64,000 bases of DNA from Oryzias latipes. Its lineage: Eukaryota; Chordata; Actinopteri; Beloniformes; Adrianichthyidae. The first letter of the stretch is position 1. The number at the start of each line of letters is the position of its first letter. The notes below the pieces were generated by a model, which was given only the letters and a program-made list of their open reading frames with translations, was not told where the DNA came from and ran no database searches. The stretch spans positions 28,331,818-28,395,817 of the forward strand of contig NC_019875.2 in NCBI RefSeq assembly GCF_002234675.1, given 5' to 3'. Positions 56,201 to 64,000 of this stretch are shown here, one piece after another. The position numbers were made by a program, and so were the translations under genes.

Positions 56201-59200
56201 GGTGTTTTCTCATCAAAATCGACATATCTTTAGACAAATAACTCACTTGAAATGAGGAAAAATGACTTTATCGCTTCATGTAGGGACATTTTGAGTGATT
56301 TTATGAGATTTTGACACAAATTCAACACCCTCAAAGTCTGGTTATTGCTCCAAAAGGCGTTACCTTGCAGCTCTCTGATCTCCTCGGAGCCCAGACTGTT
56401 GTTCCTCCGTTCTGAGTCCAGGGTGCTCTGCAGAAGCAGAAGCTCCTTCTCCAGCTGCGCCTTCTCTCCATCCGTCGCTCGACTCCTCTCCTGCAGCTCT
56501 CGGTTCAAACTCTCCAGCTGGCTAATGGTCTTCCCCATCTCCGAATGGTTTTTCCTGAGTCTCGCTGCTGTGTCGGATTCTGCGCGTAGCATGTTGTTGG
56601 CCTCTTCCAGCTGTCAACCAACATACCAGGTTAGGAAACGTGGCCCACCGGAATTTGCTGCTACAACAGGGTTCCTACAAGCATCTTCAAGTTGAATCTA
56701 AAGACCTTTTTTAAGACCATGCGATTTAAAATTAAAACCAATTTCTTTCCCAGAAAAATGACACCCTTCAACTTTAGAACAATCATTTATTAAGAAAACA
56801 ACACAGTATTTCTGAATGTGAAATGGAGTCATAGCAACTGGAGCTAAAGTCTTCATCCTTCAAATGTTTGTTGCTCATCAAAGTGGCAATTTTCTGAATG
56901 TACCGTGTTGCCCCGCTTATTCGTGATTTCACGAATTCGCAGTTTTTTCTTCAGTCACGTGACTCCGGTTCATTGCAAAAGCTAAAGACAATTGTATGAA
57001 ACTTCTGCATCCAAAGGAGCGGAGATGAAGCGCACGCCGGCCCGTCGGCTTCCTCGCCGGCTGCTTAAGAACATCTTAAAGCTATTTCCACCGGTTCCTG
57101 AATCGCTATGACCCAGGACCCATGACATCAGCTGACCGGGAAATATCCCGATACGCTGAGGAAGACAATCGGGGAGGGGAGGGGGGGTGATCATCCGGAT
57201 GAATGTCAGAATTTTTATCTTCTCCGGAAAGAAGTGCCGTACCGACGTAACGTACTACCGGAGCGACGCCCAGGACCTCTTGCACTCGACTGATGAAGGA
57301 GGAAGCACAGGCTCCTGGTTTTAAGGCACACAGTGGCGGCGAAACTCCTAGTGTGCGTTATAAAATGTGTGGTACAGTCTGTTGGTCTGAATTTAAAAAA
57401 AAAAATCTATGTTTAGAAATATTCCAAATGTTGTTTACAAAGAAGTAGAAATGTTAGAGAAGGGTTTTTGATGAGTAACGATCAGTGAGGGACATTCTCC
57501 AGCCGTGGGGGTGGTTCTGCGTGTATTTGTTTTTGGCGTTTTGGCGGTTGTCTCTGCTCCCTAACTCCCCCAAATAAGGGGGGGGGGGGGAGAGGAAACT
57601 TTTATGACCTTTTATGAGTTTTATGTCTCCATTTAAAAATCCTAAAATGAAAAACAATGACTCAGTTTCTACATTCAAAGTTAGACTGAAAACATTCCTC
57701 TTTGGACAGGCTTATTGTCAGACTAGTTAGTATTTAGAGATTATTTAACTTAATGTTAATTTGTTTAAATTAAACTTAATAACTTTTTCCTTTAAAAGGC
57801 TGCTAGAAGTTGAAGCTGGGGTAACTATGGTGCTCCGGGGTTCTGTCCTCTTTCCTTTTTTTACTTCTACCCTTCCTCTCCTCTATTCTTGATCATAATT
57901 TATCATTTAGTTCTCCATGCCTCTGTTTGGTGCAGTGCGATTCATGTATTGTCCCTCTTTTCCTCTCCCCTCCTGGGGAGTGGGAGTGCTTCCAGATTTC
58001 CAGTTGGCTCATCCGTGCTCCAGTTCCTGACCGTTTACCTCGCCTTCGCTCCCGCTCCTACACCTGGCTGTGGTTCCTGTCTCCAGCTCGACTCGCGCCC
58101 TTGACTGTCCCCACAACTCCGGCTGGATGAAGCTCGTCTGCTGGACTTTTATATATATATATATGTAGTTGTAGATTTAGATAAGTTAATTCTTCTCTAA
58201 GAGTTCTGGTAAATCGCCTGTCCGTCCTGGGGGAGGATCCCTCCTTCATGTGGGCACCCCTGAGGTTTCTTCGTTTTTTCCGGAATCCATTTTTTTTGGG
58301 AGTTTTTCCTTACCGCAAAGGGGGGGTCTAAGGGCAGGGATGCCAGTATAGCTTTGTCAGTTTGTTAGTTCATTTTAGTATTTTCCTATTGAACTCTTTG
58401 TATTCGTGATCCTTTTAAGTTCATGTTTTACTTCGAAGCCCATCGAGACGACTGTTGTTGTGATTTTGGGCTATACAGATAAAATTGAATTGAATTGAAT
58501 TGAATTGACTCTTCATTCAATGTTGTTATTGTAGCAGTCATTATTCATGTCTGGCTCATAACAGTGTGACCCTGAATTAGTTTGGGTTGTTTGCTGTAGA
58601 CGCTGATGCTTCAGGCGCATTAGCAGCTGACTGGATAGCGTCCTCGCCTCGTTTAATGTACATTTCCCGAGGATCAAAACTGTGGCTTTTTACCATGTTG
58701 TTTGTGGCACGTTTCTTTTTCTTCTTCTTCTTTTTTTGTTTTTTTTTTTCTTAAAGGGCGGTGTGGATCCAGCCTATTGATGCATAACTTTTTTTTATGC
58801 AGCTCTTTATTATTTTATTGTAGTAATCATGGTTTAAAAAATAACATTTTGGACCAGAAATGTGAAATGGAGAAGTTTCAAAAAGCACAATTTTTAAGGA
58901 TCAGATGTCAAAATTCAAGACTTTTTTTTAAAAGGATTTTTATGGTAATTTTTCCAAATTAAAAAATGCTTCAAGACTTTTTAAGACCCTGTTCAAGTTA
59001 ATGTTGTTTGTGAAAATATACCTGCTTCTGCAGCTGGACAATCCTGTCATTTGATGCTTGTGAGTTCTGGCTGATCTTCTTCATGTCTTCAAGCTGCTCC
59101 TTTAAAGTTGACACTGGGTGAGATGAGAAACCAAACAGGAAGAAGTTTCATTAAAGAAATGCATAAATGCAGCACCGAGAACACTTGAATCCGCTCATTA

Positions 59201-59907
59201 CTCCTCCCTTTACCTTCGTTCTCCAGGTTGCGCCTCTTCTCCGCCTCCTGGTCGGCCTTTCTTTGGTACTCTGTGAATCGGTGCTGCAGCATCATCTTGT
59301 CCTTCTCAAGCAGAGACATGCTTGCTTCCACGGTCTTCCTCAGGTTCGCCTGTGGCAGAGAAGAGCAGAACAGAGCAGCTGTGACGCAGAGAAAATCCAT
59401 CTTTTCGCCAAAGGCCACAGGCAGAAAATCATTTGGATCACTTTGCATCTGCAAATTAAGTCCAATAAAAAAAGCCAGGATGTGCTTTCATTTCGATAAC
59501 AAAATAACAACAACAACATCCACCTCCTCATCCAGTTCCTTCACGATTTTTTCAATCCTTGTGTTGGATGCCCTGAAGAGAAAGGAAAAGAGTTTACAGT
59601 GTCATTAAGATAAATGCTGACGCTGATGGATATTCATGAAAATGTACTGATGCTTCATTCACTCCATACCTGCACTTCTGCTCCAGCTCATCCTTCAGCT
59701 GCATTTCACCGTGAAGCTGCTCCTCCAGCTGGTGGATGCGTTTCTGCAGACTCTCCAGCTGAACAAGCGTGGAAGGTCAGCACATGTTTAACCAGGCGGA
59801 CTGCTTTTTTTCTGACGCATTCTGGTCTACTTACATGACTTTTGTCTTCTTTTGCAGAACTACTATGTTTTTCACGGGCCTTCGCAGAAGTGGAGCAGCG
59901 TAAAAGA
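44210..59907 (-). CDS. rock1: Rho-associated coiled-coil kinase 1, 3' part
   Basis: Partial gene: 22 exons, 960 aa including the natural C-terminus. Exons in transcript order: 59907-59835, 59758-59670, 59572-59524, 59349-59214, 59113-59022, 56610-56364, 56145-56039, 55948-55798, 55126-54966, 54883-54699, 54416-54347, 54266-54163, 49938-49773, 49689-49596, 49523-49435, 49354-49163, 49070-48905, 46538-46468, 46389-46301, 45037-44959, 44870-44609, 44421-44210. All join in frame. ROCK1 is a RhoA effector Ser/Thr kinase controlling actomyosin. The kinase exons lie off the right edge. Present here are the long coiled coil (NNLEIDLNYKLK, RGNEGQMRELQDQLEAEQYF), the Rho-binding segment (AVNKLAEIMNRRDMK), a DETD caspase motif, a PH domain (EGWLSIPNRANIKRYGWKKQ) interrupted by a C1 zinc domain (HKGHEFIPTLYHF...CRRCHVKCHKDHL), and the ROCK1-type end STRSIPNQSFRK. 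This tail and DETD separate it from ROCK2. The first listed exon is the least certain. Confidence 0.95.
48325..48755. repeat. 216-bp tandem duplication in a rock1 intron
   Basis: The block beginning 'atcattggaaggaaattc' at 48325 is repeated from 48541, running through 'ctatttccctttttttaaaa', 'gattcgttaaaaaacat' and 'gaatcattaataattcc'. The two copies differ only in A- or T-run lengths, so the duplication is recent or homogenised. The whole is very A-rich on the plus strand (U-rich in rock1 pre-mRNA). It lies between the exons at 48905 and 46538. Confidence 0.85.
48918..48929 (-). other. DETD caspase-3 cleavage motif codons in rock1
   Basis: Minus-strand codons GAC GAG ACG GAC encode Asp-Glu-Thr-Asp followed by Ser, immediately before the PH domain. 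Human ROCK1 is cut at DETD|G during apoptosis, releasing the inhibitory C-terminus. Serine at P1' is also tolerated by caspases. The site is conserved in sequence; cleavage in fish is inferred. Confidence 0.75.
49956..52336. mobile_element. 2.4-kb hAT-like non-autonomous transposon in a rock1 intron
   Basis: The ends are 'tagggttgggcgatg' and, at the right, 'catcggcacaaccctac', an imperfect terminal inverted repeat starting TAGGGTTG. The exact 8-bp duplication 'caacaaaa' flanks both sides (49948-49955 and 52337-52344), diagnostic of hAT-type insertion. Sub-terminal 'atgg.cgatgacatcgtc'-type blocks occur at both ends. The 2381-bp interior has no transposase-like open frame; it contains a 22-G run at 51534-51555. 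The left end is only 17 nt from the splice acceptor of the rock1 exon at 49773-49938. Confidence 0.85.
51534..51555 (+). repeat. poly(G) tract
   Basis: 22 consecutive G bases inside the hAT-like element. It can form G-quadruplex structure, and the length may be unreliable in assemblies. Confidence 0.8.
52741..52964 (-). mobile_element. tRNA-derived SINE with perfect target duplication
   Basis: On the minus strand it begins with a tRNA-like head 'gccggtttagctcgtgctgg' (A box) and 'cccgggttcgactcc' (B box). A body follows containing 'gttgcgtcaggaagggcatc' and 'gcgacccctgatggg', ending in 'agtggaagaa'. It is flanked by a perfect 17-bp direct repeat 'actttcatagctagctc' (52724-52740 and 52965-52981), the mark of LINE-mediated retroposition. 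It lies in the same rock1 intron as the hAT-like element, in the sense orientation of rock1. Confidence 0.88.
53361..53470. repeat. imperfect 35-bp inverted repeat
   Basis: Arms 53361-53396 and 53436-53470 share 'aatggcc', 'cgaagt' and 'tgcattatcag' in opposite orientation. Just upstream, 'cacacaccgaggtgtgtg' is a further short palindrome. It probably belongs to a fish foldback or MITE-type element that includes the next feature. Confidence 0.6.
53477..53880. mobile_element. MITE-like element, rock1 intron
   Basis: It begins 'ttataccgtggtcac', and the reverse complement of the right end begins 'ttataccatggtccag', a 13-bp terminal inverted repeat with one mismatch. Length is 404 bp, without coding content. 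No convincing target duplication is seen, so the true ends may lie further out, including the inverted repeat at 53361-53470. Confidence 0.5.
57600..58508 (+). mobile_element. 3' fragment of a non-LTR retrotransposon with (TTGAA)n tail
   Basis: The 5' part encodes the typical end of a fish LINE ORF2, STFKVRLKTFLFGQAY, with a stop at 57728-57730. A 3' UTR of about 750 bp follows, with 'ggagtttttccttaccgc', 'tgattttgggctatacagat' and a (ATTGA/TTGAA)n tail ending about 58508. The rest is missing (5' truncation). It sits in the rock1 intron between exons 56610 and 59022, antisense to rock1. The clade (Rex1-like or other) is not certain. Confidence 0.65.
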
Positions 59908-60905
59908 CTGGAGGGAAATACCACGGACACTGTGAACGTACAGTTTTAAGAGTGCAAGAAAAAAAAACAACACCTTTCGCCTTTACTCAAATATGAATAA
60001 ACGCAGACTTTTTTAACCTTGAAACTGCTCTCATAGCTTTTGATCAAGCAGGTTGTGTTGAAGAAAGGAACACCAGCTGTATAAATAAAGAGAATGTTCT
60101 GCACAACGTTGGACATTTTGGCATTATGCCATGACTACTGTTGTGGGTTTTCTGTTAGGCCGGTTACCAGGAGGTGTGATCAGACACGAAGACTGGTGTC
60201 TTAGCTTGTAAAATGTTATGTGAATGTTAAGTTGTGGAAAAAAATCGACTTATTTTTTGTCAAATTTAAAGGTTCTCCTCTTTCAAAACACCGGACAAAA
60301 TGATCTCCTATTAAACAAAGGGAAGGTGTACATGTGTATCAAACTGTATTTTAGTTGATTTCGCTTTCGTTTAGTGATTTTTCATTGTCTACCTTGTGTT
60401 TCATATTAGTGTTTGTTGCATTGCGTTCTAAAAATGACCTGAAATAGTTGAAATCCACGATGTAGTTCTCTTTATTTTCTACAATTATTATACAATTATT
60501 AAGGCTGTAAAACTTGTCACTATAAACTTTCTACGCTTTTCTCAGACAAACACAAGCATGTTTCCACTTTTTTTTCTTGGTTAAACTCTCAAAGTTCAAA
60601 CCTTTACAGAAAAATAAGCCCAGTATTATGGAATGAAAACAAAGATCTGCTCGGGGTTGAAGATTTATGTAGATTTGGTAAACTGAACGCAGTCTGTACA
60701 GGAGACACGGCATGGAGGAGATCGACAATGGCCTACAGCCAATCAGGATGCAGAACACAATGTGCTATATAAAAAAAAAGCTTTAAAAAAGCGTGCAAAA
60801 TTTCACTAAAAAACCCATGAAACAGTCAGTAGCTGCATTTTCATGAACTCTAAAACTACGCAAATTGGATTCATGATATTAAATTCGCCTAATGAAAAAA
60901 AAATA
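59908..60905. other. rock1 intron sequence
   Basis: No exon with ROCK1 similarity (kinase, or the segment joining kinase to coiled coil) is seen from here to the window end. The intron upstream of the exon at 59835-59907 is therefore longer than 4 kb. Confidence 0.6.
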
Positions 60906-60913
60906 ACTCACAT

Positions 60914-62583
60914 CAGGGCTCCAGACTAACTTTTTTCACTAGGAGCACTGTGGCCCCTAAATGAAAATTTTAGGGGCACAACCAGAAAATTTAGGGGCGC
61001 ATACCGTAAATCAACATGCTAACCAAATCTTCTAATTTCCACTGTATTATAAATACAGTAAATAAAATAAATAAAGTAAATAAATACTTTAATTATAGAT
61101 GCAAAAATTACAATGTGCTGTTTCAAATTCAGTGTCAGATTTTATTCTGCACTTTTGAAGATGCAACAAGAAGGTAAACTGACAGCACCATCGCTGTCAT
61201 GACAGAACCAATAGCAAACAAAATACCATAAATTTAGAATAAAAAAAAGTTTTTAGTAACAAGTGATTACCGTAGTAACCTTTCGGTCATTTCACAGTTT
61301 CAAACAATACTTAAATGTATATAACCATTAGGGGATGGAAATTCATGTTGGCGACACCAAATACGTGCAGCCAAGAAGCACAATAATTTGAGATCACCCA
61401 GATGGACGCAAAACTGCACAGGTCACACCAGGTGACCTGTGCAGTTTTGCTTTTTTGTTTTTGCTCTAACATCACCTGTCAATCAAAACCAAAATATCAC
61501 CAGAAAGGGGCGGAAGCAAGACCCCAACCTGAGCGAACGCAGCTGCAAATTTAGTACTGAACTGACTGAAAGCTGCCCTACAGACTACAAAACAATGCAT
61601 TATGGGACATGCGTCCTGATGGGTTTTTTGTAGTTCACTGATCAAATGAAATAATTGAAAATGCAAACTGATTAAAAAAAGGTTACATACATCACAAAAC
61701 ATTGAAATAATTATAAAAGATGTAATATCACAGATCATACTTAGGGGGAGAGGCATAATTATTAAATTGAATGTTAAGGACAACTCCAACTTCCTGTTGC
61801 AGCTTCGCCTTCATGCCCCCCCCCCCCCCCCCCGGGCGCTGGTTCATCCTAAACACGTCTATCGTTGCATTTTCCACACGTGTTTTAAGTGCGTCTAAGA
61901 CTAAATCGTGTTGTCGCTCACACGTGTTTAATGTTCGAGCCCCGTTAGCTGTCACGCATGTAGGTGTGGGACATTTATGCTCCTCAGCTGACCCGACTCC
62001 CGCGGGAGCGGAGTCATGCCGTTACAGCCGTGCATGAGAGCCGTGGTTTGCTTCGCGAGTTTGAGACCCCTGCTGTACACTCTGGCACTGGTACACTAGC
62101 TACAGGTCGGAAGAACGAATCAATAGTTCGCTAGCTGTTCATAGCTCAGACGCACATATCAGGTTGTGATGATATTTGTCTCCGTTTCCTTCCCACAGAT
62201 GTTTACGCGCACTCGATTATCTCTAGGCCCCGCCCCCTCCACATATTTTAGCCACTTACAGTGACTTTCCCTATTCTTCTCACACGCATTGGCCGCCTCA
62301 GGCATCACTCAATGACATGCGAGTGTGCGCTCGCGTGTGCTCCAGTCTCACGAGTGTGTGTGTGTCTGTCTGCGTGCGTGTGGGCTCGCGTCTCATTGAT
62401 GATTTCATTGCTCATTTCATTGATCATTGACGGGCCGCTTCCACGTTTAATGAATAAAAATATACGGAGGGTGGGGGAGGCAAATTTACTGGTCGCGCAT
62501 GTGCGACTGGATGTAAAATTCAGTCGCACACTCTCAAATTTTGGTCGCAAAATGCGAGCAAACGGTCGCAGTCTGGAGCCCTG
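60914..62583. mobile_element. hAT-like non-autonomous element, copy 1
   Basis: The left end 'cagggctccagactaac' and the reverse complement of the right end, 'cagggctccagactgcgacc', share a perfect 14-bp terminal inverted repeat. Both flanks read 'cacat' (60909-60913 and 62584-62588), a 5-bp target duplication as in the hAT subgroup with short duplications. Length is 1670 bp. There is no transposase domain, an 18-C run at 61816-61833, and a CpG-rich right half. A second copy follows at 62750. Confidence 0.78.
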
Positions 62584-62749
62584 CACATTTACCGAAAAAA
62601 AACAGTTTAGGCGCTTAGAGGAGGCTACTTTGATAGATGATGATGAGCGCCAGTGAGAGACTGAATCTGTATCTGCTGTAAATCAAAGCGTGGTTGAATG
62701 ACTCATCGCGCGAGATGGTTTGTGTTTTTTCGCATTATTTTGATTTAAT

Positions 62750-64000
62750 CAGGGCTCCAGACTAACTTTTTTCACTAGGAGCATAGTGGCCCCTAACTGA
62801 AAATTTTAGGGGCACAACCAGCAAATTTAGGGACGCATACCGTAAATCAACATTCTAACCAAATCTACTAATTTCCACTGTATTACTAATAAATACTTTA
62901 ATAATAGATGCAAAAATTACAATGTGCTGTTTAAAATTCAGTGTCACATTTTAATCTGCACTTTTGAAGACGCAACAAGAAGGTAAACTGACAGCACCAT
63001 CGCTGTCATGACAGTACAAATAAGTAAAGAAAACTGATGGAAATTTATCTTTGTGACACCAAATAGGTGCAGCCAAGATGCACAATAAGTGTGTTTGAGA
63101 TCACCCAGGTGGACGCAACGCTGCGCAGATCACCTGGTGTGTGACATATTTTTGTTTTTGCTCCAACATCACCTGTCAATCATCACAAAAATATCGCAAG
63201 AAAGGGGTGGGAGCAAGGGGCAAACCTACCCTGACACAGCTGGAAACTGAACTGACTGAAAGCTGCCCTACAGACTACAAAACAATGCATTATGGGACAT
63301 GTGTCCTGATGGTTTTTGTAGTGGAGTGATTAATTAAAATAATTTAAAATACCAATTCATTAAAAAAGGCTACATACATCACAAAACATTAAAATAATCA
63401 TAAAGAATATAATAACACAGATAATACTAAGGGGGAGAAGAATATTAAAACTAAATTGAATGTTAAGGACAACTCCAACTTCCTGTTCTCCTCCAGTCTT
63501 GCTGCAGATTCGCTTTCATCTCACAGCCCCGCCTGGTGTCCCCAACGATCCAGGCGAGGTGCCGGTTCATCTCAAACACGTCTATCGTTGCATTTTCCCC
63601 ACGTATTTTCAGTGTGTCTAAAACTAATGTTGTTGTTGCTCGAGCGTGTTTAAAATTCAAGCCCCGTTAGCTGTCACACATGTAGGTGTGGGACATTTAT
63701 TCTCCTCAGCTGACCCCACTCCCGCGGGAGCGGTGCATAAACCCTTTGATGCGCCGCCGTAACCGTAACCAAGACCAAAACCTAAACCTTCCTCCGGTTC
63801 TGTGCGGCCCAGAGAAAAGTTCAGCACGGACTGCATGTATTTAGAAAATTACGAGCGAATAAATACTTTCTAAAGGAAAGTAAGGAACTCCTTAATGTGG
63901 TCCGGGGAGGGGGCTGTCAGGTTTCCTGCTTTCAAGCCCGGTCATTGTCACGCCCCCATGAGTCATATACCCCACTGTGATTGGTTGCTTTATCAGCTCC
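62750..64000. mobile_element. hAT-like element, copy 2 (runs off window)
   Basis: It begins with the same terminus 'cagggctccagactaac' as copy 1 and follows it closely through 'tttaggggcacaaccag', 'ctgaaagctgccctacagac' and 'gctgaccc.actcccgcggg' (to about 63733). It then diverges or is cut by the window edge. It lies 166 bp from the end of copy 1, in the same orientation. Its right terminus is not in the window. Confidence 0.72.

Noticed and set aside
59908-64000. Kinase-domain exons of rock1 in the last 4 kb
   Set aside because: No minus-strand segment here matches the kinase, or the segment joining kinase to coiled coil. The visible content is intron with hAT-like elements.

Overview
This is vertebrate nuclear DNA, almost certainly from a teleost fish. 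The genes have many short exons with GT/AG splice sites. Their products are close to known vertebrate proteins. The non-coding DNA is AT-rich and full of fish-type mobile elements (hAT-like elements, MITEs, an L2-type LINE, a tRNA-derived SINE). Percomorph-like introns and repeats suggest something like medaka, but the species cannot be fixed from this window alone. No prokaryotic features, CRISPR array or intact virus is present.

Layout. 1-9.2 kb: no gene recognised, several dispersed repeats. 9.3-11.2 kb (+): a complete four-exon aquaporin-1 gene with a TATA box and poly(A) signal. 11.2-25.9 kb: gene-poor, with repeat copies and two MITEs. 25.97-30.43 kb (+): complete thoc1 (21 coding exons, 654 aa). 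31.19-37.86 kb (-): complete usp14 (16 coding exons, 491 aa), tail-to-tail with thoc1. 38-43.6 kb: usp14/rock1 intergenic DNA with a decayed L2-type LINE. 44.21-59.91 kb (-): the 3' two thirds of rock1 (22 exons, 960 aa: coiled coil, Rho-binding region, split PH domain with C1 insert, C-terminus). The kinase exons lie beyond the right edge. 60-64 kb: part of the next rock1 intron, holding two copies of one hAT-like element in direct order.

Function. The genes are not a pathway: a water channel, an mRNA-export/transcription-elongation subunit, a proteasome-bound deubiquitinase and a Rho effector kinase. Their order matters more. Relative to thoc1, usp14 and rock1 have the order and orientation expected for the vertebrate arrangement before the human chromosome 18 pericentric inversion.

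Most notable observations: (1) a 2.4-kb hAT-like element with an exact 8-bp target duplication sits 17 nt from a rock1 splice acceptor, so it probably supplies the branch point; (2) a SINE in the same intron has a perfect 17-bp target duplication; (3) the ROCK1-specific caspase motif DETD is conserved; (4) several perfect or near-perfect palindromes and MITEs lie in introns and UTRs; (5) a dispersed family has about six copies in the window. Exon coordinates were derived by hand from splice consensus, reading-frame continuity and similarity to remembered family sequences. All coding exons join in phase without frameshift or stop.
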